Below are positions 1 through 6,997 of a stretch of 13,243 bases of DNA, one piece after another (the stretch's first letter is position 1; each line of letters opens with the position of its first letter). Under the pieces are notes generated by a model. That model made no database searches. It was given only the letters and a program-made list of their open reading frames with translations, and was not told the origin of the DNA. The stretch is from JABFSM01 sp052389555 (GTDB taxonomy: Bacteria > Gemmatimonadota > Gemmatimonadetes > Gemmatimonadales > GWC2-71-9). The stretch covers positions 1 through 13,243 of the forward strand of contig JBQTHV010000116.1 of the NCBI GenBank assembly GCA_052389555.1, in the 5' to 3' direction. Both the position numbers and the translations under genes were made by a program.

Positions 1-133
1 GCGGGACCCGGCAGCGCATCAACATATCGAGGCCGGTTGGAGCTCGCCACCGACCGCAAGCTTGACCTCCGAACCTCTAGGCTGCACCATACCCAGGCAT
101 CAGGAGAAGTCGCCCCCAACTCGCGAGACCCAT
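1..133. other. Leading stretch with no supported gene
   Basis: I see no convincing coding region, hairpin or promoter here. Open frames cross it, but they lack a plausible start with a ribosome binding site and their composition is not clearly coding. It may be the intergenic space before the small exported protein at 134, or the tail of a gene outside the window. Confidence 0.4.
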
Positions 134-292
134 ATGAACCGCCCGGCGAATCCGGTCCTGGTTCTCTTCCTGGGTGGTTCAACCGGAGTAATGGCGCAGA
201 CCGCGGATGCCGTCCCGAATGCGGTGCACTCCTGGGAGCTATTGTCCGGCGAGGCGAACGTGATCGCAATGGAGGTGAAGTCGGCTCGCTAG
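134..292 (+). CDS. Small putative exported protein, 52 aa
   Basis: I do not recognise this protein. The ATG at 134 was chosen because it opens a signal-peptide-like N-terminus: MNRP, then a hydrophobic stretch (about residues 7-19) ending near MAQTADA, which looks like a signal peptidase I site around residues 20-26. Only about 26 residues would remain after cleavage. An upstream in-frame ATG at 62 would bury the signal in a longer leader and is less likely. The ribosome binding site is weak. The TAG at 290 lies in the same frame as the next gene, and the frame reopens straight after it. So this could be the broken 5' end of a longer gene, although the next segment has its own signal-like sequence. 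Real gene or remnant is unresolved. Confidence 0.35.
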   Translation: MNRPANPVLVLFLGGSTGVMAQTADAVPNAVHSWELLSGEANVIAMEVKSAR

Positions 293-307
293 ACCGAAGA
301 GGGAGAG

Positions 308-778
308 ATTCGCTGTCATCCGTTTTCGCGGTTCACCCCGGCGGCCGCCGTCCTGCTGGCTCTTGCGGTCTCGGACTGTGCCAGCCCGGAAGCGGGGAGC
401 CTTTGCGGCAGCGGAGCCGAAGGTCTCGCCGGCACCTGTCCGACACCACAGACGACCGACGGCTGCCGGACTTTCGTCGCCGTCACCGTATCGTCAGGGC
501 TCTCGCCGCGAATTGCCTGGAGCCCCCAATGCGGGATCAATCACCTCGTGGTTCGTGAGGGAAGTGCGTTCTTGCAAGGACGGCTGGTCTGGTCGTTCAC
601 TGCGGCCGACCGGGTATTGATTCGCCCCGACGTCCAGTACGGCGTGCTGCCGGCGGGGGCGATCCTCGAGGGCCCGACCGTCCCGCTCGAAAGCGGGAGG
701 ATCTACCATGTGCTGCTGGAGACCCTCGCGGACGTCGGTGGCATCACCGGGCATGGCACCGCCACCTTTCGCCCTTAG
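308..778 (+). CDS. Putative exported or lipoprotein-like protein with non-canonical start
   Basis: The frame is open from 293 to the TAG at 776-778 and shows coding-type G/C third positions. No ATG, GTG or TTG occurs before 548, where a GTG would cut the protein to 76 residues and discard an obviously continuous sequence. I place the start at ATT 308, just after a purine-rich GAGGGAGAG stretch that could serve as ribosome binding site. From there it reads as 156 residues: a short charged N-terminus, a hydrophobic segment (about residues 10-22, PAAAVLLALAV) and then SDCAS, an imperfect lipobox with Asp before the Cys. Several Cys follow in the first 70 residues. The C-terminal half (residues about 80-156) looks like a small beta-rich domain. 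I do not recognise the family. It ends 18 bp before the next lipoprotein gene, so the two may be cotranscribed. A sequencing error or 5' mutation could also explain the missing start. Confidence 0.5.
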   Translation: MRCHPFSRFTPAAAVLLALAVSDCASPEAGSLCGSGAEGLAGTCPTPQTTDGCRTFVAVTVSSGLSPRIAWSPQCGINHLVVREGSAFLQGRLVWSFTAADRVLIRPDVQYGVLPAGAILEGPTVPLESGRIYHVLLETLADVGGITGHGTATFRP

Positions 779-796
779 GGCGGATTCGGGTCAGCA

Positions 797-1210
797 ATGA
801 GAGCACTACAGCTTGGGCTCCTGGTACTCGTCGCCGGCTGTGGTGAGTCACCCACCGAGCCCACAGATCCCAGGCTGTTCTTCAGCACCAGGATCATCCC
901 GGGCATCGCGACCCTCGCGACCAGCGTTGAAGTCTATGAGTGGGGGGTCGACGTTTCGGGAATCTTTCCCACCAACCTGGGGTACAAGCTCACCGCCTTG
1001 CTCACGGCGCCGAGCGCCACCGAGCTGATCCTGGAGGTCTCGGCGGTCAAGGATCACGAGGCACCCGCGATCCGGGTGCAGAACTACTACCTCGGCCGGA
1101 TTCTCTACCTGCGGCGGGGCGAGTACGACCTGCAGGTGTTCGAGGCACTGAAGGATTCGCTCCTGGGCCAGCGAGAGCTGGCGTTTCAGGGCAAGTTCCG
1201 GGTCGACTAG
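797..1210 (+). CDS. Hypothetical lipoprotein, 137 aa
   Basis: This is a predicted membrane-anchored lipoprotein of unknown function. Residues 1-14 form a lipoprotein signal (MRALQLGLLVLVAGC): a short N-terminus, a hydrophobic stretch and a good lipobox VAGC with Cys15 as the lipidated residue. A Ser/Thr/Pro-rich tether (GESPTEPTDP) follows. The rest, about residues 26-137, is a small soluble domain with alternating hydrophobic residues that suggest beta strands, ending QGKFRVD. No catalytic motif is visible. The gene starts 18 bp after the preceding exported-protein frame and ends 14 bp before the convergent hydrolase gene. The ribosome binding site is weak, which fits cotranscription with the gene before it. 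The call as a gene is firm from the signal sequence and codon use; the function is open. Confidence 0.8.
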   Translation: MRALQLGLLVLVAGCGESPTEPTDPRLFFSTRIIPGIATLATSVEVYEWGVDVSGIFPTNLGYKLTALLTAPSATELILEVSAVKDHEAPAIRVQNYYLGRILYLRRGEYDLQVFEALKDSLLGQRELAFQGKFRVD

Positions 1211-1224
1211 CTCGCGGCACCCAA

Positions 1225-2133
1225 TCAGCGCTTCATCAGGGCCGTGAGCTCCGCAGCCACCCGGACCGGCTGGTCGAACTGAATGAAGTGAAGGCTCTCC
1301 TCGATCTTGACCAGCCGCGCCTTCGGCGCATTGGCGTAGGACTCCCGTAACCCGGCCTCGTACTGGTCGGCCGGCACCGGAGGATTCGGCGGAACGACGT
1401 ACAGGACACTCATTGGCGCCGTAATCCGGGAGAGTTCGGGGCGCAGATCCGTCACGATCAGCTCGTGAAACGCGTTGGCCACAGTCGGGCGATGGCTCTC
1501 CCGAACTCCCTGGAGCAGCATGGGCCGCATCGCTTCGACCCTGGTCATGGTGGGAATCATCTGCTCCATCATGGTAGGGGCACCGGGCGGCAAGGCCAGC
1601 ATTTGGGCCCGGATTTGGTCGGCTATTGGACGCGCGCTTTCCGGAGTGGTTCCGGGCGGCCCGAACGCCACGCCCAGGAAGGGAAGCATGTCGATCACCA
1701 TGAGCCGCCCGACTAGCTCGGGATGCCGCGCCGCCAGCATGAGACCGATCGTGCCGCCCATGGAATGCCCGATCACCGTGGGGCGCTGGAGCCGGGTTTC
1801 CCGGATGTAGCGTGCGATCTCCTCCGCGACCGGCGCCGAAACCGGACCGTCCGCGTTGGCACCGGGAACAAATCCGGCAAAGCCATTCACTTGCACCAGG
1901 TGCAGCCGGTGTTTCCCTTCGAGCCGCTCGGCCAAGGGGAGCCAGACGTCGCGGTGACAGGTGACGCCCGGGATGAGGATGAGGTCCGGGCCGGTTCCTC
2001 GAGTTTCGATGCTGATCCGGTCGGATCGGAAGCTTTGCGCGGTAACCTGACCGGCCCCTCCGCCGGAAGTTCCCGACGAGGCACAGCCCGCCACCACTAA
2101 CACGGCACCCAGCGCAATCCCGAATCGCCTCAT
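1225..2133 (-). CDS. Lipoprotein alpha/beta-hydrolase
   Basis: This is a 302-residue alpha/beta-hydrolase-fold enzyme, probably an esterase or related hydrolase anchored to a membrane as a lipoprotein; the substrate cannot be told. The start at 2133 is fixed by the strong GGAGGAGGG site five bases upstream and by the lipoprotein signal that begins there (MRRFGIALGAVLVVAGC, lipobox VAGC, Cys17). A longer start at 2184 would hide the signal. Visible fold motifs are LILIPG (51-56, strand and oxyanion region), GHSMGG (122-127, nucleophile elbow with Ser124), AARHPELV (134-141) and the terminal SLHFIQFDQP with candidate catalytic His282. The acid residue is unclear: after the expected strand (SVLYVVPPNP, 242-251) there is no immediate Asp, and Asp256 is the nearest. 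The gene converges on the lipoprotein gene at 797 and diverges from the protease gene at 2233. Confidence 0.9.
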   Translation of the reverse strand: MRRFGIALGAVLVVAGCASSGTSGGGAGQVTAQSFRSDRISIETRGTGPDLILIPGVTCHRDVWLPLAERLEGKHRLHLVQVNGFAGFVPGANADGPVSAPVAEEIARYIRETRLQRPTVIGHSMGGTIGLMLAARHPELVGRLMVIDMLPFLGVAFGPPGTTPESARPIADQIRAQMLALPPGAPTMMEQMIPTMTRVEAMRPMLLQGVRESHRPTVANAFHELIVTDLRPELSRITAPMSVLYVVPPNPPVPADQYEAGLRESYANAPKARLVKIEESLHFIQFDQPVRVAAELTALMKR

Positions 2134-2135
2134 GG

Positions 2136-2144
2136 CCCTCCTCC
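2136..2144 (-). promoter_or_regulatory. Strong ribosome binding site of the hydrolase
   Basis: Read on the minus strand this is GGAGGAGGG, ending just upstream of the ATG at 2133. It is one of the best Shine-Dalgarno matches in the window and decides the start in favour of the lipoprotein signal. Confidence 0.75.
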
Positions 2145-2232
2145 GGAATGGGGTCTTCCTCGATGACGCATAGCGGTGCCACACGGGGCACGCCGTACGG
2201 AGAGGAATTCTAAAGGAAGACTAGCTTGATGC

Positions 2233-3006
2233 ATGTCCGGACCAGCCCAAGGCTCCTCGTATTGGCGCGACAGCCGGGCGCCGCGCCACAGCTTGCTGTT
2301 CGTCCTGCCGCTACTCGTGCTTTACGAGTTCCTGGCCTTTGCCCTGACCCGGGCGGAATTGACCCAGGTCCGGAGCGGTGCCGACGTGCTGCTCAAGAGT
2401 GTCTTCCTCCTGGTAGGCGGTCGCTACGGGCTCTCCCTCTTTGCCGGAGCTCTCGCCGCCCTCGGGATCGCACTGGTGTGGCGCGACCGCCGCGCCCACG
2501 GACCGATCCGGCCGCGTCTCTTCGGCGGAATGCTGCTCGAATCGGTGCTGTACGCGTCCCTGCTCGGCGGCGTGGCGAGCACCCTGACCTCGCTGCTCCT
2601 GCACGGGCGGCTTACCCTGGCCCTGCCGCAACCCGGGTCCGCAACCGGCTTCGGGGAGCTCGAGCTTCCGACCCAGCTCATGATCTCGCTGGGCGCCGGA
2701 CTCTACGAGGAGCTTCTCTTTCGGGTCCTGTTGGTCTCGGGGCTCGCGGCGGCGGCCCGAGTGCTCCTCGGCCTCAGGCCGCTCGGCGCGGGGATCGTGG
2801 CCGCGGTGCTGGGCGCGCTCGGGTTCTCGCTCTTCCATTACCTGGGACCCCTGGGCGATCCGTTTACCCTCGGCTCGTTCACCTTCCGCGCCGTGGCGGG
2901 ATTGTTGTTCAGCACGCTCTATCTGCTCCGGGGGTTCGGGATCACGGCCTGGAGCCACGCGCTCTACGACATCTTCCTGGCCGTCCTCGGCCCTCGAGCC
3001 GGTTGA
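2233..3006 (+). CDS. CPBP family intramembrane metalloprotease (CAAX/Abi type)
   Basis: This is a 257-residue polytopic membrane protein of the CPBP (CAAX protease and bacteriocin-processing) family, glutamic-type intramembrane proteases related to Rce1. All three family motifs are present in order: EExxxR as Glu159-Glu160 to Arg164 (YEELLFR), FxxxH as Phe198 to His202 (FSLFH), and HxxxD as His242 to Asp246 (SHALYD). Hydrophobic segments are visible at about 20-38, 52-83, 98-122, 150-180, 184-204 and 215-232, so active-site residues lie within the membrane. Bacterial members have roles in peptide processing, immunity to bacteriocins or envelope maintenance, but the substrate here is unknown. 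The ATG at 2233 was chosen because it opens the frame with the motifs; AAGGAAGA about 13 bases upstream is a somewhat distant ribosome binding site. The gene diverges from the hydrolase across 99 bp and ends 62 bp before the kinase gene. Confidence 0.92.
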   Translation: MSGPAQGSSYWRDSRAPRHSLLFVLPLLVLYEFLAFALTRAELTQVRSGADVLLKSVFLLVGGRYGLSLFAGALAALGIALVWRDRRAHGPIRPRLFGGMLLESVLYASLLGGVASTLTSLLLHGRLTLALPQPGSATGFGELELPTQLMISLGAGLYEELLFRVLLVSGLAAAARVLLGLRPLGAGIVAAVLGALGFSLFHYLGPLGDPFTLGSFTFRAVAGLLFSTLYLLRGFGITAWSHALYDIFLAVLGPRAG

Positions 3007-3068
3007 TCGAGAGCTTGCTGACGCCCTAGGTTGGAGTGGCTCCGGGGCGGGATTAGTCTTCCCATGCC

Positions 3069-4865
3069 ATGAGCGAGCCTACCACCGGAGAAGGCTCGAC
3101 CGCTCGAGCAGCCCCGACCCGCCCGGGAGGGGGGACCGCAGCGCACGCCAAACTGCTCGAGCAGCTCCGCCGGGTCACACTCGGCGAGTACGACATCGCG
3201 GGCGAGCTGGGGTCGGGCGGCATGGCCACCGTGTTCCTCGCTCAGGACCTCTCCCTCGATCGCAAGGTGGCGATCAAGGTCATGACCCCGGCGCTGGGAA
3301 TCGGGCCCGGCATGGTCGAGCGGTTCAAGCGCGAAGCCCGAACCGCAGCGGCTCTGTCTCATCCCAACATCATCCCGATCTACGCAGTTCGCGAAGTCGA
3401 GGGCCTGCTCTTCTTCGTGATGAAGCTGATCGAGGGAACCCAGCTCGATTCCGTGATGCGCGAGCTGGGCCAGCTCCCCATTCCGATGGTGGAAGCCATC
3501 CTTGCCCAGGTCGGCGGAGCGCTCGGCTACGCCCATCGCCATGGGGTGATCCACCGCGACATCAAGCCCAGCAACATCCTGATCGACGACGAAGGCTGGG
3601 CCATCGTCACCGATTTCGGAATCGCCAAGGTCAACGAGGCAGAGGGCCTCACCATCTCGGGCGCGACCGTGGGAACCCCGACGTACATGAGCCCCGAGCA
3701 GTGCGGCGGGGGGGCGCTCACCGGCGCTTCGGATCAGTACTCGCTCGGCGTGGTCGCCTTCGAGATGCTGACCGGCCGGCCGCCGTTCTCCGGTGCGAAC
3801 ATGATGGCGGTGCTCTTCAGCCATTTCCACGATGCCCCGCCCCCGATCGAGACGCTGCGCCCGAATTGTCCTCCCCCGCTCCGCGACGCCGTAACCCGCA
3901 TGCTGGCCAAGGATCCCAAGGCACGATTCCCCAGCATGGAGGAGGCAGTCACGGCCATCGGGGCCCATCACCTCGCCCACGACGATCCGACCCGCACCCA
4001 GCTCATCTTGCTGGCGCGGAGCGGGGCGAGCAACCGGGCGGTGGCGCGGATCCAGACTCCGCGGAGCCCGATCCCGCTCGAGCGGCGGCGCGGCAACCAA
4101 TCCGTGTCGTTCCTCCGCCGGTGGGGATTCGCGGCGGGAACAGGCGTGGTGGCCCTGGCCGCCGCGGGAGGAGCGTACCTTGCGCTTTCCCGCGGGGGGA
4201 ATGGAGCCATCGAGAGCGACTCGACCGCGCTCCCATCACCGGCTGTGTCGCAGGGGCAACCTCCGGCGGCACCTCCTCCCGCACCGGCAGTGGTGCAAGG
4301 ACCTCCCCCGTCTCGCAACCAGGAAGCACCCTCGCCAACCGTCACGCGGCCCTCCCCGGCTCCCGCTCCGGCTCCGATCGCCGCTCCCCCTCAGACGCAG
4401 ACTCTGGCTCCAGGGCCTCCGGCTCCGGTTCCTCCGCCGCCACCTGCCGTGACCGTGGTTCCACCGCCGGCCCCGCCGGTTAGGGCGGAGCGAAGCCCGG
4501 CCGAGTCGGCCGGGGCGGCGGCGACAGCGAGATTCACCGCCGATTCCCTGGCGGTGAGCGCTATCATTCTGTCCTACGCCAGGGCACTCGAAGCGGGAGA
4601 CCTGGCCGCGGCCCAGCGCTTGTTTCCCGGGATGCCGGACGAGCAGCGCCAGGGTCTCCAGGCGTTCTGGAGAGCCGGCGGGAGCATGCGAACCCGCTGG
4701 AGTGTGACCGCGATCACCGTCCTGGAGGATGTCGCCACCGCGCGGGTGACCGGCACCAACCTGGTGCGCACCCAACGCGAACCGGAGTCGGAGCAGACGG
4801 TCAGCCTGCGGGCGCGGCTGGAACGGCAGGCCGGCACGTGGCGCCTAACCCGGCTCGCCCAGTAG
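3069..4865 (+). CDS. PknB-like transmembrane Ser/Thr protein kinase with C-terminal NTF2-like sensor
   Basis: This is a 598-residue eukaryotic-type Ser/Thr kinase. The cytoplasmic catalytic domain (about 41-300) has every key motif: glycine loop GSGGMATV (48-55), Lys70 in VAIK, Glu89 in the C-helix, catalytic loop HRDIKPSN (162-169, Asp164), Mg-binding DFG (182-184), and activation segment with GTPTYMSPE (202-210). It should be active and HRD-type, which usually means regulation by activation-loop phosphorylation. A basic juxtamembrane stretch (335-351) precedes one transmembrane segment (about 353-374). Outside lies a long Pro/Ala-rich linker (388-470) and then a domain at about 488-598 (RFTADSLAVSAII...WRLTRLAQ) whose pattern suggests an NTF2/SnoaL-like or DUF4440-like fold; this is inferred from pattern only. 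The extracytoplasmic domain could sense a ligand or partner. An outer-membrane barrel gene follows by 22 bp, so the two are probably cotranscribed. Confidence 0.95.
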   Translation: MSEPTTGEGSTARAAPTRPGGGTAAHAKLLEQLRRVTLGEYDIAGELGSGGMATVFLAQDLSLDRKVAIKVMTPALGIGPGMVERFKREARTAAALSHPNIIPIYAVREVEGLLFFVMKLIEGTQLDSVMRELGQLPIPMVEAILAQVGGALGYAHRHGVIHRDIKPSNILIDDEGWAIVTDFGIAKVNEAEGLTISGATVGTPTYMSPEQCGGGALTGASDQYSLGVVAFEMLTGRPPFSGANMMAVLFSHFHDAPPPIETLRPNCPPPLRDAVTRMLAKDPKARFPSMEEAVTAIGAHHLAHDDPTRTQLILLARSGASNRAVARIQTPRSPIPLERRRGNQSVSFLRRWGFAAGTGVVALAAAGGAYLALSRGGNGAIESDSTALPSPAVSQGQPPAAPPPAPAVVQGPPPSRNQEAPSPTVTRPSPAPAPAPIAAPPQTQTLAPGPPAPVPPPPPAVTVVPPPAPPVRAERSPAESAGAAATARFTADSLAVSAIILSYARALEAGDLAAAQRLFPGMPDEQRQGLQAFWRAGGSMRTRWSVTAITVLEDVATARVTGTNLVRTQREPESEQTVSLRARLERQAGTWRLTRLAQ

Positions 4866-4887
4866 AATCCTAACCCGGAGCTCGATC

Positions 4888-6186
4888 ATGGTCCGCCGCC
4901 GGCTCGGATGGCTCCTGGCCCTGGGGCTCGGGGCCTTCCCCCTCGCCGCGCAACAGGAGAGTGTCCGCCTGCGCGACCGCCTTCAGGATCTCTTCCGCTT
5001 CGGCACCTGCGGCAAGCCGCTTTGCCTCGACAATTCGGTCAACGCCACCAACGGCCACGGGAATCACTTCCTTCCCGACCTCGCGGCGAGCAACGGCGCG
5101 CTGATCAGCTTTCTCAACGATGCGATCGCCGCCACCGCCGCCAACTACCCCCTGCCGGCCTCGGGCTCCGGGGTAACCTACCAGTTCGCCGGGGGTCTTC
5201 CGGTCCGCACCTCGACCTCGCTGGGGCCGATCTTTGGCGAGCGGGCTCAGACCCTCGGCAAGGGACGATTGGTCACGGGGGCGAACCTGACCGGGATCGC
5301 GTTCACGTCGCTCCGGGGCGTGCCTCTGGAGGGCCTGATCCTGACGTTCACCCACGACGACGTCGCGCCCGACGGGTTAGGCCAGCCGCTCCGGGAGAAC
5401 GACCTCCTCCAGGTGCGTCTTGATCTCAACGTCAATCTCCTGGTCTCCACCTTCTTCGCAACCTACGGGGTAACCGACCGGGTGGACATTGGGGTGGCCG
5501 TGCCCGTAGTGCACAGCTCGGTTTCGGGGAGAAGCGTCGGCCAGTTTCTGCCCTTCGGCATCCCGACCTCCCACTTCTTCGCCGGCGATTCAAGCCAGCC
5601 GGTGCTCACCGCCAACGCGGCCACCTTCGGTTCCCACACCGGGTTCGGCGACGTAGCGGTGCGGGTCAAGGCCAATGTGTTCCAGGGCGAGCGGATCCGG
5701 CTGGCGCTCATGGCCGATACCCGCCTTCCCACTGGTTCCGAGGAGGATCTGACCGGTGCGGGACATTTCGGCCTGCGGGCGCTAGCGATCGCGGCGGGTC
5801 AGTTCGGGAGTCTTTCGCCGCACCTCAATCTCGGCTACGCGATGAGGGGAGGGCACGGCGCCAAGGACGCGGTTCTAGTCACCGCGGGCTTCGATCAGCT
5901 CGTCGCTTCGTGGGCGACCCTCGCGGTCGATGCCATCTCGGAATGGGAGACCGGCGCCAACGCCCTTACGCTGCCAAGCAGCGTCAGGTTCCAGTATCCG
6001 GTCGAGCGCACGGTCGAGCTCTCCAACATTCCCGAGATGCGCGACCATCGGGTGAACGGCTCGCTGGGTTTCCGGTTCCGGACCCCCGGTGGACCGATCG
6101 TGACCTCCAACATCCTGGTGCCGCTCCGCCACGGAGGGCTTCAGGCGCGGTTGATCTGGACCGCCGGGATCGATTTGAGCTTCTAA
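4888..6186 (+). CDS. Predicted outer-membrane beta-barrel protein
   Basis: This is a 432-residue protein with a signal peptide (basic MVRRR, hydrophobic core, LAA-QQ cleavage near residue 21). The mature part has many alternating strand-like segments (for example LLQVRLDLNVNLLVSTFF, VDIGVAVPVV, GDVAVRVKANVF, IRLALMADTRLPTG), and the protein ends in Phe after ...TAGIDLSF, a typical C-terminal strand recognised by the BAM machinery. The motif order GVTDRVDIGVAVPVV ... GFGDVAVRVK ... LMADTRLPTG resembles the 'MetA-pathway of phenol degradation' putative outer-membrane channel family, known by sequence but of uncertain function. A Cys pair (41, 46) lies near the N-terminus of the mature protein, in a region that may form a periplasmic plug or cap. 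The start has a good ribosome binding site, GGAG with 7-base spacing. It follows the kinase by 22 bp, and its stop overlaps the next start as TAATG. Confidence 0.8.
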   Translation: MVRRRLGWLLALGLGAFPLAAQQESVRLRDRLQDLFRFGTCGKPLCLDNSVNATNGHGNHFLPDLAASNGALISFLNDAIAATAANYPLPASGSGVTYQFAGGLPVRTSTSLGPIFGERAQTLGKGRLVTGANLTGIAFTSLRGVPLEGLILTFTHDDVAPDGLGQPLRENDLLQVRLDLNVNLLVSTFFATYGVTDRVDIGVAVPVVHSSVSGRSVGQFLPFGIPTSHFFAGDSSQPVLTANAATFGSHTGFGDVAVRVKANVFQGERIRLALMADTRLPTGSEEDLTGAGHFGLRALAIAAGQFGSLSPHLNLGYAMRGGHGAKDAVLVTAGFDQLVASWATLAVDAISEWETGANALTLPSSVRFQYPVERTVELSNIPEMRDHRVNGSLGFRFRTPGGPIVTSNILVPLRHGGLQARLIWTAGIDLSF

Positions 6187-6410
6187 TGCAGGACACCCAC
6201 GCCGCCGCTCGAACGGTTCAGCAGGACATCCACCGTCGCCTGACGGGTCCTGAACGTCTCCGACTCGCGGGGGAGATGAGCGACCTGGCTCGGGCGCTCG
6301 CCGTCGCCCGGCTCCGGCAACTCCATCCGGATTGGTCGCCACGGGAACTCTCGCGGGAGCTGCTGCGATCCGCCTTCTTCCCGAAGCCACTTCCGCCCGG
6401 CCTGCCGTGA
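6186..6410 (+). CDS. Small helical protein paired with nucleotidyltransferase, 74 aa
   Basis: This is a short protein of unknown function. The start is ATG 6186, overlapping the barrel gene's stop in TAATG, a classical translational-coupling arrangement. The sequence looks all-helical and highly charged: LTGPERLRLAGEMSD (about 19-33), then ARALAVARLRQLHPDWS and PRELSRELLRSAFF. The pattern LTxxERLRLAxxMS...R..HPDWSxxEL.RELL is one I recall seeing in small proteins encoded just upstream of DUF6036/AbiEii-like nucleotidyltransferases, but this is memory, not a search. Its last codon region contains the GTG start of the nucleotidyltransferase (GTGA overlap), so the two are almost certainly made together. 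It may be an antitoxin, adaptor or substrate of that enzyme. It has no signal peptide or membrane segment and is too short for a HEPN domain. Confidence 0.75.
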   Translation: MQDTHAAARTVQQDIHRRLTGPERLRLAGEMSDLARALAVARLRQLHPDWSPRELSRELLRSAFFPKPLPPGLP

Positions 6411-6973
6411 CCGCCCTGGAGCTGCTCCGGCGGGTGATCGGGGCGCTGGACCAGGCTGGCATTCCCTACATGATCACCGGCTCGTTTGCCGCCGCGGTCC
6501 ACGGCGTGCCGCGCGCGACCCAGGACATCGATCTCGTGATTGCGCCCACGCCGGCTCAACTCGAGCAGCTCGTCCAATCCTTTGCCCACGCCGAGTTCTA
6601 TGTCTCGGAGGATGCCGCCCGCGAGGCCCTCCGTGCGGAAAGCCTGTTCAACGTGGTGGACCTGGTCGGCGGATGGAAGGTGGATTTCATCATCCGGAAA
6701 TCCCGCCCTTTCAGCCGGCTGGAGTTCGATCGGCGGGTGACCCTGGAGCTGGAACGCTTTCCCGTGGTGGTCGCGAGAGCGGAAGATCTGATCCTCGCCA
6801 AATTGGAGTGGGCCCGATTGGGAGGATCGCGGCGTCAGCTCGATGACGTCGTGGCTATCCTGAACCTACGAGCGGCGGACCTAGACCTCGAATACCTTCG
6901 ATCCTGGGTCGAGCGGCTGGGCCTTCAGGATCAGTGGAGCAAGGTTGTGAAGGATGCAGCTCAAGGTCAGTGA
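6407..6973 (+). CDS. Nucleotidyltransferase of the AbiEii / DUF6036-like group
   Basis: This is a 188-residue protein with the polymerase-beta-type nucleotidyltransferase fold. I chose GTG 6407, which overlaps the upstream stop as GTGA, because it gives the usual short helix before the core (TALELLRRVIGALDQAGIPYMITGS). The ATG at 6332 would add an unrelated 25-residue leader. Motifs are GSFAAAVHG (25-33; the nucleotide-binding GS), QDIDLVI with Asp40 and Asp42 as metal ligands, and a third Asp93 in KVDFII. After it comes AEDLILAKLEWARLGGSRRQLDDV (125-148), a conserved block in AbiEii and related proteins. Family members transfer nucleotides to proteins or RNA; MenA/AbiEii toxins modify tRNA, while MNT proteins AMPylate HEPN partners. 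Which applies here is unknown. The gene ends 24 bp before the convergent SGNH remnant. Confidence 0.88.
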   Translation: MTALELLRRVIGALDQAGIPYMITGSFAAAVHGVPRATQDIDLVIAPTPAQLEQLVQSFAHAEFYVSEDAAREALRAESLFNVVDLVGGWKVDFIIRKSRPFSRLEFDRRVTLELERFPVVVARAEDLILAKLEWARLGGSRRQLDDVVAILNLRAADLDLEYLRSWVERLGLQDQWSKVVKDAAQGQ

Positions 6974-6997
6974 GTCCTCCGAACCAGCTGAGGGCGA

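Noticed and set aside
848..2191. 447-residue minus-strand open frame opposite the lipoprotein and overlapping the hydrolase
   Set aside because: It is an out-of-frame shadow: Arg/Gly/Pro-rich with no domain, whereas the +1 hydrolase frame has a lipoprotein signal, strong ribosome binding site and GHSMGG.
2174..2191. Short inverted repeat GTGCC/GGCAC in the hydrolase-protease divergent region
   Set aside because: Only 5 bp per arm with no matching promoter elements; could arise by chance.
3032..3060. Possible promoter TTGGAG - 17 bases - TAGTCT before the kinase gene
   Set aside because: The -10 match is weak (three of six bases), so I did not annotate it, although a promoter somewhere in the 62-bp gap is plausible.
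2964..4100. 378-residue minus-strand open frame opposite the kinase gene
   Set aside because: It is antisense to a fully motif-supported kinase domain and has no recognisable domain; high GC produces such open frames.
4230..4480. Low-complexity Pro/Ala-coding stretch in the kinase gene as a possible DNA repeat
   Set aside because: It has no exact tandem unit and reads in frame as an extracytoplasmic Pro-rich linker.
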